Part shown: positions 1-8,709 of the stretch, piece after piece | Numbering within the stretch: position 1 is the first letter of the stretch | Layout: each line of letters opens with the position of its first letter | Notes under the pieces: model-generated | Told to the model about the DNA's origin: nothing | The model's input: only the letters and a program-made list of their open reading frames with translations | Databases searched by the model: none | Translations under genes and position numbers: made by a program | DNA from: Bog-159 sp035499555 | GTDB taxonomy: Bacteria > Acidobacteriota > Terriglobia > Bryobacterales > Bryobacteraceae | Length of the DNA stretch: 64,000 nucleotides | Assembly (NCBI GenBank): GCA_035499555.1 | Contig: DATJYO010000046.1 | Span: 62,001 to 126,000 of the forward strand | Reading direction: 5' to 3'

Positions 1-807
1 GAATAACAGGAACAGCGATTGGCCCAGGTGCGCCACGAACTGGTCGTTCAAGCCCTTTACGCGTACGCGGAACTTCTTGGGAAAATGGCCGGGCGTGTCT
101 TTGGCAAACTGCTCCAATAATGGCTGCAATTCGGCGTTGGCCGCGGCGTGTGTCACGCCGGGCTTCAGCCGGATCAGCGGCGCCAGTTCGATGATCGGAT
201 CGTTGGTGATCTTGAGCGGCAGGTAAACGTCCGCGTCTTCCCACGTGAAACGCGGAGGCAACACTCCAACGATGGTATAGTTCTTGTGCACCAGTTGCAG
301 GTTGCGGCCGATGACCGATGGGTCGGAATCGAAATGCCGCTGCCAGAACAGGTAGCTGAGCACCACCACCGGCTGCGGATCGCGTCCGTCCGGCGCGTCC
401 GACGGGATGAGCGTCCGGCCGAGCAGTGCGCGCACGCCGAAGAAGATGCCGGCATCGCCCGATAGTTGGGTCGAAGGCACATCCTGCGGCAGTTCCTCGT
501 CCGTGGTAGTCAGGTTCCAGGTGCCCCAGGTGGCCGCCGCGCTTTCGATGCACTTGGCCTGTTTCAGCAGCCTCAACTGCGGCCCCGTGACCCCCACCCA
601 GCGCTCGTCTCCATTCTGGTTGACAACCACCAGGTGGATCATGCGATCGCTTGCCCGGTAGGGGTACGGATTGACCAGCAAACTGTAGATCACACTGAAA
701 ACGGCAGTGGTGGCGCCAATCCCCAGCGCGAGCGAAATAATGGCCGTCGCCGCCAATCCCGGCTTGCGGCGATACTCACGCAGGAAGAACCGCAAATCTT
801 GCAGCAC
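1..807 (-). CDS. ADOP-family ABC transporter permease (FtsX/MacB type), partial
   Basis: The N-terminal 269 codons of an FtsX-like permease run off the left edge of the window. The protein opens with a short cytoplasmic helix (LQDLRFFLREYRRKPGL), then a first membrane segment with the SLALGIGATTAVFSVIYSLL pattern typical of acidobacterial ADOP permeases. A periplasmic MacB_PCD-like domain follows, including IVGVLPPRF and the LKPGVTHAAANAEL stretch. The GTG start at 807 lies two codons after an in-frame TAA, so it fixes the N-terminus. These proteins normally have about 800 residues and two FtsX blocks; only the first part is visible. The substrate cannot be told from sequence. Confidence 0.88.
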   Translation of the reverse strand, partial: MLQDLRFFLREYRRKPGLAATAIISLALGIGATTAVFSVIYSLLVNPYPYRASDRMIHLVVVNQNGDERWVGVTGPQLRLLKQAKCIESAAATWGTWNLTTTDEELPQDVPSTQLSGDAGIFFGVRALLGRTLIPSDAPDGRDPQPVVVLSYLFWQRHFDSDPSVIGRNLQLVHKNYTIVGVLPPRFTWEDADVYLPLKITNDPIIELAPLIRLKPGVTHAAANAELQPLLEQFAKDTPGHFPKKFRVRVKGLNDQFVAHLGQSLFLLF

Positions 808-893
808 GTCTGGTTAGACGCCTTAAGGCAGCCACGGTTATGAAGCTTTTCTCCCCATGCGGAGGCAGGCAGTGCGCGGCCCGCGAAGCGGCT

Positions 894-1253
894 TCAAAAA
901 AGGGCGGCGCCGGGGTTGAACGCAACCGTCGAGGGCGGCCGCTCTTGCGGTGCCGCTTCAGGAGGGAGCAAACGCACATTGACCGCCTCGGGCTTCATGT
1001 AAAGATCCAGTTTTGTCTCCACCGTCACCCGGTCGCCGGGCTTGATGTCTTCGCGTCTGATCTTCTTCGATCCGGAAAAGTAATGCGTCTTATGCGTGCA
1101 GGAGATCTCCATGTCCTCCTGGTCCGTCCGCGTCAGCGTGAGGCTGGTGGAAGTGATCTCCCGGACGGTTCCCGTAAAGCTGGCCAGCGGCGCCTGCTGC
1201 GCCAACGCCGCCACGCACGGAGTCACCATCAAGACGAAGACTGAGAGTCGCAT
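894..1253 (-). CDS. small secreted protein with OB-like (DUF5666-type) domain
   Basis: This 119-residue protein has a clear Sec signal peptide (MRLSVFVLMVTPCVAALAQQ) and one beta-rich domain. The domain contains the segment REDIKPGDRVTVETKLD followed by PEAVNVRLLP. That 'DLKPGD.V.V......L.A.NV' layout is typical of periplasmic OB-like domains such as DUF5666. The same pattern recurs in the N-terminal half of the larger secreted protein at 20769-22262. It is divergent from the N-acetyltransferase gene, with 31 bases between the starts. No enzymatic motif is visible and the function is unknown. Confidence 0.7.
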   Translation of the reverse strand: MRLSVFVLMVTPCVAALAQQAPLASFTGTVREITSTSLTLTRTDQEDMEISCTHKTHYFSGSKKIRREDIKPGDRVTVETKLDLYMKPEAVNVRLLPPEAAPQERPPSTVAFNPGAALF

Positions 1254-1284
1254 CTGATTCCATATTACGTGCTACCCTGGCGCC

Positions 1285-2034
1285 TTGGATATCCCGGCGT
1301 ACCTGGCGCGCATCGCGTATAGCGGACCACTCGCGGTATCCTCCGAAACATTGCGCGGACTGCACCTGGCGCATCTCTACGCCGTACCGTTCGAGAACCT
1401 CGACATTCACCTGGGCCGGCCGATCCAACTGAACACCGCGGCCTTGTTCGACAAAATCGTCACCCGGCGCCGCGGCGGTTTCTGCTATGAGCTGAACGGC
1501 CTGTTCGCCGCCTTCCTGTGCGAACTGGGCTTCCGCGTCACACTGCTCTCGTCGGAGGTCGCGCGCCAGGCAGGCGGCTATAGTCCCCCTTACGATCACC
1601 TGGCGCTGCGTGTAGATCTGGAACGGCCCTGGCTGGTGGATGTGGGCTTCGGTGAAGGATTCCGCCTGCCCTTGCGGCTGGACGATGTCAACGCCCAGCC
1701 CCAGGGCGACTCCGCGTACGTCATCCTCACCGAAGGCGAGTACCGCTTGTTGCTGCGCCGCGACGGCGGCGGCGACTGGGCGCCGCAATACCGCTTCACG
1801 CTCGCGCCGCGCACCTTGGACGAATTCGCCGCCCGCTGCCTGTTTCATCAGACCTCGCCCGAGTCGCACTTCACGCAAGCCCGTATCTGCACGCGGGCGA
1901 CGCCCGAAGGGCGCCTGACTCTGAGTGAGATGCGGTTCATCACCAAGACCGCCGCCGGACGTGCGGAGCGCTCGCTGGCCGGCGCGGAAGAATACGCCGC
2001 GGTCCTGCGGGAGCGATTTGCGGTGATAGAATAA
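1285..2034 (+). CDS. arylamine N-acetyltransferase
   Basis: The product of 249 residues matches the NAT family, which transfers acetyl groups from acetyl-CoA to arylamines and hydrazines in the cytoplasm. The catalytic triad is visible: Cys67 in RRGGFCYELN, His105 in YDHLALRV and Asp119 in LVDVGFGEG. The N-terminal VPFENLDIHLGRPI motif is also typical. Length is slightly below the usual 270-280 residues. The start is a TTG at 1285 without an obvious ribosome-binding site, so the N-terminus is the least certain part. The gene ends 26 bases before nuoB. Confidence 0.88.
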   Translation: MDIPAYLARIAYSGPLAVSSETLRGLHLAHLYAVPFENLDIHLGRPIQLNTAALFDKIVTRRRGGFCYELNGLFAAFLCELGFRVTLLSSEVARQAGGYSPPYDHLALRVDLERPWLVDVGFGEGFRLPLRLDDVNAQPQGDSAYVILTEGEYRLLLRRDGGGDWAPQYRFTLAPRTLDEFAARCLFHQTSPESHFTQARICTRATPEGRLTLSEMRFITKTAAGRAERSLAGAEEYAAVLRERFAVIE

Positions 2035-2060
2035 CGGTTCAGAAACCTGGGAGGGTTCCG

Positions 2061-2621
2061 GTGCTGATTCAGAATCAGTTTGACCGCAACGTCATTACCA
2101 CCTCGGTCGACTACGTTTTCAACTGGGCGCGCAAGTCCGCTTTGTGGCCGCTGACCTTCGGCTTGGCCTGTTGCGCGATCGAAATGATCGCCTCCAGCAC
2201 GTCGCGCTTCGACATCGCGCGCTTCGGTGCGGAGGTCTTTCGCCCCAGCCCCCGGCAGTCGGACCTCATGATCGTGGCCGGCACCGTGACGCTCAAGATG
2301 GCCCCGGTGCTGAAGCGCATCTGGGACCAGATGCCGGATCCCAAGTGGTGCATCTCCATGGGCGCCTGCTCCAGCGTGGGCGGACCGTTCAACACTTACG
2401 CCGTGCTGCAGGGCGTGGATAAGATCGTGCCGGTGGACGTGTACGTGACCGGCTGCCCGCCGCGTCCGGAGAATCTGTTTTACGCGCTGCTCAAGCTGCA
2501 GGACAAGATCGACCAGATGACTACCCTGGTGAAGCGGCCCACCGAAGTCCGGCTGGACGAATCCATGCTGGAGCAGTTCAAACAGCAGGTGATGATCGCC
2601 CAGATTCAAAAGCCGGCTTAG
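2061..2621 (+). CDS. nuoB: NADH-quinone oxidoreductase subunit B
   Basis: NuoB carries the terminal [4Fe-4S] cluster N2 of respiratory complex I, in the peripheral arm next to the quinone site. Cluster ligands are visible: the tandem Cys37-Cys38 in LACCAIEM, Cys103 in MGACSSVGG and Cys132 in TGCPPRPE. The length (186) is typical. The GTG start follows a GGGAGGG element. The gene is not next to other nuo genes: upstream is an N-acetyltransferase and downstream a YfiH-type protein. A separate nuoI lies at 55523, so complex I genes are dispersed in this genome. Confidence 0.95.
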   Translation: MLIQNQFDRNVITTSVDYVFNWARKSALWPLTFGLACCAIEMIASSTSRFDIARFGAEVFRPSPRQSDLMIVAGTVTLKMAPVLKRIWDQMPDPKWCISMGACSSVGGPFNTYAVLQGVDKIVPVDVYVTGCPPRPENLFYALLKLQDKIDQMTTLVKRPTEVRLDESMLEQFKQQVMIAQIQKPA

Positions 2622-3265
2622 TGTTCTACAAGGATTCGCTGAACATCTACCGCGTTCGGCCGCTGGCGGAATTTGCCTGGCTGGAGCACGGATTCGGCAC
2701 GCGCCATGCCGATCTGGCAGGCGATCCAAGGCTTGCCACTCTGCATCAGATCCATTCGGACGTCTGTGTGGCGGCCCACGGCCGCACGGGCCGCTTGGGC
2801 GATGGCGACGCATTGCTTGAGAGCCAGCCCGGCAGCCTGGTGGCCGTCAAGACCGCGGACTGCCTTCCGATTCTCCTGGTAGACGAGGAGCGTCGCGCCG
2901 TAGCGGCCGTGCACGCCGGCTGGCGCGGCACGGTGCAGGGCATAGCGCGCCGCGCGGTGTGCGCCATGGCGGACGAATTCGGCACCGATCCCGCGCACAT
3001 GCATGCCGCCATCGGACCTGGTATCGGCCGGTGCTGCTATGAAGTGGGGGCGGAAGTGGCGGCTCAATTTGGCGAGTCCGGACCGGCCCACATCGATCTC
3101 GCCGAAACCAACCAAAGGCAATTGCGCGAGGCCGGCGTTTCCGCGGAACGGATCTATGTCGCCAATCTGTGCACCAAGTGCGGCGTCCGGGATTTCCACT
3201 CCTACCGCCGCGACAAGGCTCACGCCGGCCGCATGCTCTCGTTCGCCGGCATCCAGGCGATCTAA
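2621..3265 (+). CDS. YfiH/laccase-domain protein (purine nucleoside phosphorylase-like)
   Basis: This protein of 214 residues belongs to the 'multicopper polyphenol oxidase/laccase domain' family. Characterised members are zinc-dependent nucleoside phosphorylases/deaminases. Family motifs are present: HQIHSD, VKTADCLPILLVD, AAVHAGWRGTVQGIA, GPGIGRCCYEVG and CTKCGVRDFHSYRRDK. These include the conserved His and Cys metal ligands. The GTG start shares one base with the nuoB stop (TAGTG), so the two genes are probably translationally coupled. Its 3' end overlaps the convergent response regulator gene by 4 bases. Confidence 0.88.
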   Translation: MFYKDSLNIYRVRPLAEFAWLEHGFGTRHADLAGDPRLATLHQIHSDVCVAAHGRTGRLGDGDALLESQPGSLVAVKTADCLPILLVDEERRAVAAVHAGWRGTVQGIARRAVCAMADEFGTDPAHMHAAIGPGIGRCCYEVGAEVAAQFGESGPAHIDLAETNQRQLREAGVSAERIYVANLCTKCGVRDFHSYRRDKAHAGRMLSFAGIQAI

Positions 3266-3912
3266 TCCACCAGCCCGTTACGAACGGCAAACCGCACCAG
3301 CTCGTTGACGCTGTGCAGATTCAGCTTCTCCATGATCCGCCCGCGATGCGCGTCCACGGTGTACACGCTCAGGTTCAGCACCGTGGCGATTTCCTTGTTG
3401 GTCTTGCCCTCCGCGATCATCTGCAGCACCTCGCGCTCGCGGCTGGTCAGCAGGTCGATGGGATCGGTCACGTGGCGCCGGTAGTCGTTGAGCACGGCAT
3501 CCGAAACGCCGGGGCTCAGATAGCCTTCCCCGCGCGCCACCGCGCGCACCGCCGCCAGCAGGTCGCTGGCGATGGAGTCCTTCAGCAGATAACCGCGGGC
3601 GCCGGCGCGCAAAATCTCGCGCACGTAAACCGAATCCTTATGCATGCTCAGCGCCAGCACGCGTGTGCGCGGCGACAGATCCGCCAGGCGGCGCGTGGCT
3701 TCAATGCCGTTGAGCTCCGGCATGGCCACGTCCATCACGACGAGGTCGGGTTGCAGTTGGCCGGCCAGGTCGAGAGCTTCGCGCCCGTTGCCGGCTTCGC
3801 CCACGATCTCCATATCGGCTTGCGCGGCCAGGATCATCTTGAATCCCTGCCGCACCACCGCGTGATCGTCAGCCAGCAGAATGCGGATCTTTTCTCTCAT
3901 TCGTCGCACCAC
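3262..3912 (-). CDS. NarL/FixJ-family response regulator
   Basis: The receiver domain (about residues 9-125) has the acidic pair Asp15-Asp16, phospho-acceptor Asp61 in VVMDVAMPELNGIEA and the conserved Lys in YLLKDS. A LuxR-type helix-turn-helix follows in the last 65 residues (LTSREREVLQMIAEG, KEIATVLNLSVYTVDAH). It is most likely the partner of the kinase immediately upstream, whose gene it overlaps. GTG at 3912 and ATG at 3900 are both possible starts inside the end of the kinase gene. The protein is clearly paralogous to the regulator at 18487-19137. Target genes are unknown. Confidence 0.95.
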   Translation of the reverse strand: MVRRMREKIRILLADDHAVVRQGFKMILAAQADMEIVGEAGNGREALDLAGQLQPDLVVMDVAMPELNGIEATRRLADLSPRTRVLALSMHKDSVYVREILRAGARGYLLKDSIASDLLAAVRAVARGEGYLSPGVSDAVLNDYRRHVTDPIDLLTSREREVLQMIAEGKTNKEIATVLNLSVYTVDAHRGRIMEKLNLHSVNELVRFAVRNGLVD

Positions 3913-5191
3913 GCGCGGGCACGCGGACCTCGATGGTGACGCCGGCGCCCGGCTGCGAGTGTACCACCAGGTCGCCGCCCGCGCTGCGCGCGCGCGCTCG
4001 CATTCCGATCATACCCATGCCGCCCGGCGGCGCGCCAGCGGGCGCCAGGCCCCGGCCGTCGTCGCGCACGGACAGATATAGGTCAGCGCTCCGCGCTTCC
4101 AGTGTGACTGTGGCGTTGCGCGCTCCGGAATGCCGCGCCACGTTCGTCAGCGCCTCCTGCGCCAGACGGAACAGGTGCGTCTCGACCTCGTCCGGCAGCC
4201 GCCCGGAAAACGTGGACCGGAAATCCGTGTGGATGCCGGTGCGGTGCGCGAAACCCTCGCACAGCCAGCGCAGTCCCGCGTCCAGCCCGAAATCGTCCAG
4301 AATCGTGGGACGCAGCAGTTGCGACATCTGCCGCACGTTGCCGATGGATTCGTCCACCAGGTGCAGACAGTCCGCGATGCGCGCGGAGTCCAGCGCACTG
4401 TCCGCGCCCAGCGCCGACAGGTTGGCTTTCAGGGCCGTGAGCGATTGCCCGAGTTCGTCGTGCAGTTCGTGGGAAAAACGGCGCGCCGTGCTCTCCTGGT
4501 CTTCCAGCATGTGCCAGGAGACGCGGCCCAGTTCGCTCTCCTGCCATTCCATGCGATGCAGCAATTGCGCCGTCAATCGTACGGTGAGCGCCGAGCAGGC
4601 TAGCGCCAGGACGAAGAATGCCACCAGAAACCCGATGGACACCTTCACCAGCCTCTCCGAGCGGTGATCGATCTCGTTCTGCGCCGCCACCGCCCGCCGG
4701 TAGTTGGCCTCGATGAGCTTGGCCACCACAGAGATGAACGCTTCGTGATCCCGGAACAGCGCCTGCGAGGAAAACGTCTCCGGCTCCGCCACGCTCAGCA
4801 GCCGCCGCGCTTCGCCCGAGAATGCCGCGGACGTCTGCCGTAGCTGCTCGAAGAGCCGCCGCTGCGGCGTCCGTGAGCCCTCCCCGACCAGGTGGTCGAT
4901 GTTCTGATCCGCCGCATCCAACTGCGCCAGAATTTGTCCGGCATCCACCGAATCCGGATCGCGCGCCAGGATCGAGAATACTTCCGTCAGGCTGGCTTGC
5001 TGGCGGTGCACTTCTTCGAGCAGACGGTTGGTAGTCTGCTGCTCGGCCACCAGGTGTGCCGCGCTTTCCTTGATGCTCTGAATGTTGCCGACGCCGATGA
5101 AAGCGCCGGTCAGCATGAGCAACATCACCAGGGTGAACCCGGCGATCAGCAGCCGGAGCAGGTTGCGGCGCGCTGGTGAATGATCTTTCAC
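3869..5191 (-). CDS. NarL-type sensor histidine kinase (HisKA_3)
   Basis: A membrane sensor kinase of 440 residues. Two membrane segments (about residues 11-34 and 184-206) flank a helical extracytoplasmic sensor region. The HisKA_3 dimerisation domain has phospho-acceptor His241 in the SHELHDELGQSL motif. The C-terminal ATPase domain shows the N-box (EALTNVARHSGA) and G-box (DDGRG, GMGMIGMRARA). The GTG start at 5191 is preceded by GGAGG. It overlaps the response regulator gene by about 40 bases, which indicates one operon. The signal sensed is unknown. Confidence 0.95.
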   Translation of the reverse strand: MKDHSPARRNLLRLLIAGFTLVMLLMLTGAFIGVGNIQSIKESAAHLVAEQQTTNRLLEEVHRQQASLTEVFSILARDPDSVDAGQILAQLDAADQNIDHLVGEGSRTPQRRLFEQLRQTSAAFSGEARRLLSVAEPETFSSQALFRDHEAFISVVAKLIEANYRRAVAAQNEIDHRSERLVKVSIGFLVAFFVLALACSALTVRLTAQLLHRMEWQESELGRVSWHMLEDQESTARRFSHELHDELGQSLTALKANLSALGADSALDSARIADCLHLVDESIGNVRQMSQLLRPTILDDFGLDAGLRWLCEGFAHRTGIHTDFRSTFSGRLPDEVETHLFRLAQEALTNVARHSGARNATVTLEARSADLYLSVRDDGRGLAPAGAPPGGMGMIGMRARARSAGGDLVVHSQPGAGVTIEVRVPARGATNERKDPHSAG

Positions 5192-5397
5192 GTTCCTCCA
5201 AATCCATGATGGCGCGCCGGCCTGCCGGCCGGGTATCCCTTATCCGGGCTAATACGATGCCCGGGCGTAGGCTATGCTTTGGCCGGCACGGCCTGTGGTT
5301 TCGTCGGGATCGTTAGCCCGCCGGGTCTATCGTATCTTTGCGGGCCTTGCCTGAAGATGGAATTGACGGGAGATGGATCCCGCAAGGAGAAAAGAAA

Positions 5398-5583
5398 ATG
5401 AAAAAGAGTTTACTCGCGATCCTGTTGGCCGCTGCCACGCTGCCCCTGACGTTTGCGCAGTCGTCCACGCCGGCCAGCCAGCCGAACCAGAAGACCACGG
5501 CTGCCAAGAAGAAGACGGTGAAGAAGTCCACCAAGCATCACGTCAAAAAGCCGGCCACCAAGAGCACCACGCCCCAGAAGTAG
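5398..5583 (+). CDS. small exported lysine-rich protein
   Basis: A protein of 61 residues with a strong Sec signal peptide (MKKSLLAILLAAATLPLTFA, probable cut after FAQ). The mature tail of about 40 residues is almost entirely Lys, Thr, Ser, Pro and Gln. The ATG at 5398 has an AGGAG element 7 bases upstream; an in-frame ATG at 5338 is unlikely. The layout matches the 52-residue protein at 23314, although similarity is compositional rather than positional. A highly basic, disordered envelope protein that binds acidic surface polymers or nucleic acid is possible, but this is a guess. A hairpin follows at 5598. Confidence 0.75.
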   Translation: MKKSLLAILLAAATLPLTFAQSSTPASQPNQKTTAAKKKTVKKSTKHHVKKPATKSTTPQK

Positions 5584-5597
5584 TTACACCATTGCCA

Positions 5598-5627
5598 GCG
5601 TGGGCAGGCGTCTCTACCTGTCCACGC
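5598..5627 (+). terminator. hairpin, probable terminator of the lysine-rich protein gene
   Basis: An 11-bp inverted repeat (GCGTGGGCAGG at 5598-5608, CCTGTCCACGC at 5617-5627, one G-U pair) encloses an 8-base loop, 14 bases after the stop codon. A pyrimidine-rich stretch follows (GAATTTCTCTCCC), but not a clean T-run. The position between an isolated short gene and the next start favours transcription termination. Confidence 0.5.
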
Positions 5628-5696
5628 GAATTTCTCTCCCTGTAGCTCCCCAACCTCGCGCCAGGCCGCTGCCGCCACCTGTGGCATGCTAAGGAG

Positions 5697-6941
5697 ATGC
5701 GCCGGACCGGCCTGTGGCGGAATCCGGACTTCCTCAAGCTTTGGGCCGGGCAGTCCGTTTCCCAAATCGGATCGTGGATCACCCTGGTCGGGCTGCCGTT
5801 GACGGCGGTCCTGCTGTTGAAGGCCTCGCCGATCCAGATGGGCATCCTGAGCGGCGCCGGTGCGGCCGCCATCCTGATCTTCGGACTGTTTGCCGGCGCC
5901 TGGGCCGATCGCTTGCGCCGCCGCCCGATTCTGATATGGGCGGATGTGGGCCGCGCCGCCGTCCTGGCCACCATCCCGCTGGCCGCCGCGCTCCACCGCC
6001 TCACCATGATTCACCTGTTTATCGTCGCGGCCGTAACGGCCGTCTTCACCGTCTTCTTCGATGTGAGTTATCAGGCTTATCTGCCGTCGCTGGTCAGCGC
6101 GGAGAATATCCTGGAAGGCAACAGCAAGATGGCGCTCTCGGCGTCCCTGGCCGGGATCGTGGGACCTGGACTCACCGGCGTGCTGGTCGAAGCCATCACA
6201 GCGCCATCGGCCATCCTCTTCGATGCCTTGTCATTCCTGGCCTCGGCGCTTTCCATATGGGCCATCCGCACGCCCGAACCGCGGCCGCGTCCCGCGGCTT
6301 CGCCGCACATCGTTCGTGAAATTCTGGAAGGGCTACAGGCCTCCTGGCGCGTGCCGGTTCTGCGCGCCATCCTGCTGCGGACGGTCACCGGCTCCGTGTT
6401 CTTGGGTTTCTCGAGCAGCCTGTACTTCCTCCTGGCGGTGCGTGAGCTCAAGCTCGGCGCCGTGCTGTTGAGCGCGGTGATCGCGCTGGGCGGCGCCAGC
6501 GACATGTTCGGCGCGCTGGTCACCGAACGGTTGACGCGCCGCCTCGGCGTGGGACCGGCCTTGATCGCCGCCGCCCTGGTAGTTGCCGTGGCGTACTGGC
6601 TGCCGCCCCTGGCGCACGGGCCGGTGTGGGCCTGTGCCGCGGTGCTGGCCTTGGCGCAACTGGGCGACATGGCCTGGTCCGTCTACAACATCAACGAATT
6701 GAGCCTGCGCCAGGCGATCACGCCCGACCATCTGCTGGGACGCGTGAACGCGGCCATGCATCTGACGTTTCGCGGCGTGGTGCCGGCCGGCGCGCTGGCC
6801 GGCGGCGTCCTGGCGCAATACATCGGCATCCGCAACGCCTTGTTCGTGGGCGCGGCCGGTTTCCTGCTCTCCACGCTGTGGCTGATCTTCTCCCCGGTCC
6901 GTCACCTGCGCGAGCTCCCGCTGCCCGTGGCGGTAGGTTAG
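5697..6941 (+). CDS. MFS transporter, EntS-like exporter
   Basis: An integral membrane protein of 414 residues with about 12 hydrophobic segments. It has the MFS loop 2-3 signature (GAWADRLRRRPILIWADVGRA) and an N-terminus (WRNPDFLKLWAGQSVSQIGSW) typical of the EntS/MFS_3 subgroup of drug and siderophore exporters. The substrate cannot be assigned. The AAGGAG element touches the ATG with no spacer, so the true start may differ slightly. The next gene, a GT39-like membrane protein, starts 10 bases after the stop and is probably co-transcribed. Confidence 0.88.
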   Translation: MRRTGLWRNPDFLKLWAGQSVSQIGSWITLVGLPLTAVLLLKASPIQMGILSGAGAAAILIFGLFAGAWADRLRRRPILIWADVGRAAVLATIPLAAALHRLTMIHLFIVAAVTAVFTVFFDVSYQAYLPSLVSAENILEGNSKMALSASLAGIVGPGLTGVLVEAITAPSAILFDALSFLASALSIWAIRTPEPRPRPAASPHIVREILEGLQASWRVPVLRAILLRTVTGSVFLGFSSSLYFLLAVRELKLGAVLLSAVIALGGASDMFGALVTERLTRRLGVGPALIAAALVVAVAYWLPPLAHGPVWACAAVLALAQLGDMAWSVYNINELSLRQAITPDHLLGRVNAAMHLTFRGVVPAGALAGGVLAQYIGIRNALFVGAAGFLLSTLWLIFSPVRHLRELPLPVAVG

Positions 6942-6951
6942 CATCGGGTTT

Positions 6952-8694
6952 ATGCTCCCCTGGCGCCGATATGCCTGGCGCGTGGTGCCCCTGCTCCTGT
7001 TGCTCGCCTTCTATTGGCCGGGACTGACCAACTGGTTTTATCAGGACGATTTCGGCTGGCTCAACCTGCGTCACGACGTGCATACCGCGCGCGATCTGGC
7101 CCCGGCGCTGTTCGCGCCCAAGGCTCACGGCAATATCCGGCCGCTAGGTGAGAACGCCTACTGGCTGGTGCTCTCGTCGATCTTCGGCGTGGATGCATGG
7201 CCGTTCCGGATCTGTGCCTTCGCCACCCAGATCGCCAGCCTCCTGCTGCTGGGCGGCATCGTGATGCGGCTCACCGCGTCGCGTACAGCGGCCTTTGTCG
7301 CCCAGATTCTGTGGATGGCAAACGCGGGCCTGGCCACGGCCCTTTGCTGGAGCTCGATCTATAACCAGCTCCTCAGCGCCTTCTTCTTCCTGCTGTCGTT
7401 CTGGTTCTTCCTGCGCCAGATCCGGAGCGGGGCGCGGCGGGACGCGCTGGGCCACTGGGCGGCCTTTGTGCTGGGCCTTGGCGCCCTGGAGATCAATGTC
7501 GTCTATCCGGCGATCGCCGCGGCCTACGCGGTGCTGTTTGCGCGCCAACATCTCAAGACCGTGCTGCCGATGTTCGGTGTCTCCGCAGCGGCCGTCCTGG
7601 TGCACTTCCATTTCGCGCCGGCCGACGCCACCGGTGTCTACGCGCTGCACTGGGACGGCCGCATCTTCAGCACGCTGGGTAGCTACTGGATTCTGGCGTT
7701 GAACCCGTCCCCTTGGGTGGCGGCGGCGCTAAGTGGCGCGGTCTTTGGAATGCTCGCCTGGACCGTCCGCAGAAGAGAATGGCTCGGCCTGTTCGCGATC
7801 GTATGGTTCGTCGCGACGATCGCTCCCTACCTGCCGCTCGCCGAACACAAGATGGATTACTACCTGGCCGTGCCTGCGATCGGTATCGCTATCCTCGGCG
7901 CCGCGGCCGTAGCCGGCGCCTGGCGCCCGGCGGCACTGGCGGCGGTGGCGATCTACCTGGTCACCTGTGTGCCGCATGCGTGGGCCATCGTCCAGTGGAA
8001 TCATGCGCGCGGAATCCGGGTGGAAGATGTGGTCGAGGGCGTCGCGGAGACGCGCCAGGCCCAACCCGGCAAATACATACTGCTCGACGGGGTGGACTCC
8101 GGCCTGTTCTGGTCTGGAATCGTGGACCTTCCGTTCCGCGCCATGGAGATCCCCCACGTGTACTTGGTCCCCGGATCGGAGTCGCGCATCGCGGCGCCGG
8201 CAGACCTCGTCACGAAATACACGCTGCCCCAGGCTCCGGCTCTGCGCGCGCTCGAGCAGAACCGCGCGGTAGTCTATGAAGTCTCCGGCGCGTCGCTGCG
8301 CAACGTCACGTCGCGTTACCGCGCCTTGGCCGAGGCGCTCTGGAATCCCCAGACGCCGCGCTTTATCAATCTGGGCGACGACGCCTTTGCGGAGTACCTG
8401 GGCGCCGGCTGGGACCCATGTGCCGACGGCTACCGCCTGCTGCGCGGTACGGCAAGCGTGCGTGTAGGCGGCGCGCGCCGGGCGGACGAGCGGCTGTACA
8501 TCGGCGTGTTTCGCACCACCCCTTTTGCGCTGGGCGTGCGCCTGGATGGGATGCAGGTGTCGCCAACACCGGTCAAGCGGACCGGCGAATTAACCGAGCT
8601 CTCGGCGCCGGTCCGCCCCGCGCCGCAAATAGAGGTCATCCTGGTGAACGGCGGCCGGCAGCCGCTTCGTTTCGGCTACCTGGAAGTGCGTTAG
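6952..8694 (+). CDS. multi-pass membrane protein, GT-C (GT39-like) glycosyltransferase fold
   Basis: A protein of 580 residues with about 10-12 membrane segments in the first 370 residues and a soluble C-terminal beta-rich tail. The first periplasmic loop holds an acidic pair (FYQDDFGWLN), the position of the catalytic Asp in GT-C enzymes that use polyprenyl-phosphate sugars. No further family-specific motif is obvious and homologues are usually annotated only as membrane proteins. It lies just downstream of an MFS transporter and ends 15 bases before the convergent radical SAM gene. A role in glycosylating an envelope component is likely but unproven. Confidence 0.7.
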   Translation: MLPWRRYAWRVVPLLLLLAFYWPGLTNWFYQDDFGWLNLRHDVHTARDLAPALFAPKAHGNIRPLGENAYWLVLSSIFGVDAWPFRICAFATQIASLLLLGGIVMRLTASRTAAFVAQILWMANAGLATALCWSSIYNQLLSAFFFLLSFWFFLRQIRSGARRDALGHWAAFVLGLGALEINVVYPAIAAAYAVLFARQHLKTVLPMFGVSAAAVLVHFHFAPADATGVYALHWDGRIFSTLGSYWILALNPSPWVAAALSGAVFGMLAWTVRRREWLGLFAIVWFVATIAPYLPLAEHKMDYYLAVPAIGIAILGAAAVAGAWRPAALAAVAIYLVTCVPHAWAIVQWNHARGIRVEDVVEGVAETRQAQPGKYILLDGVDSGLFWSGIVDLPFRAMEIPHVYLVPGSESRIAAPADLVTKYTLPQAPALRALEQNRAVVYEVSGASLRNVTSRYRALAEALWNPQTPRFINLGDDAFAEYLGAGWDPCADGYRLLRGTASVRVGGARRADERLYIGVFRTTPFALGVRLDGMQVSPTPVKRTGELTELSAPVRPAPQIEVILVNGGRQPLRFGYLEVR

Positions 8695-8709
8695 CGATCT
8701 CCGTGCGGG

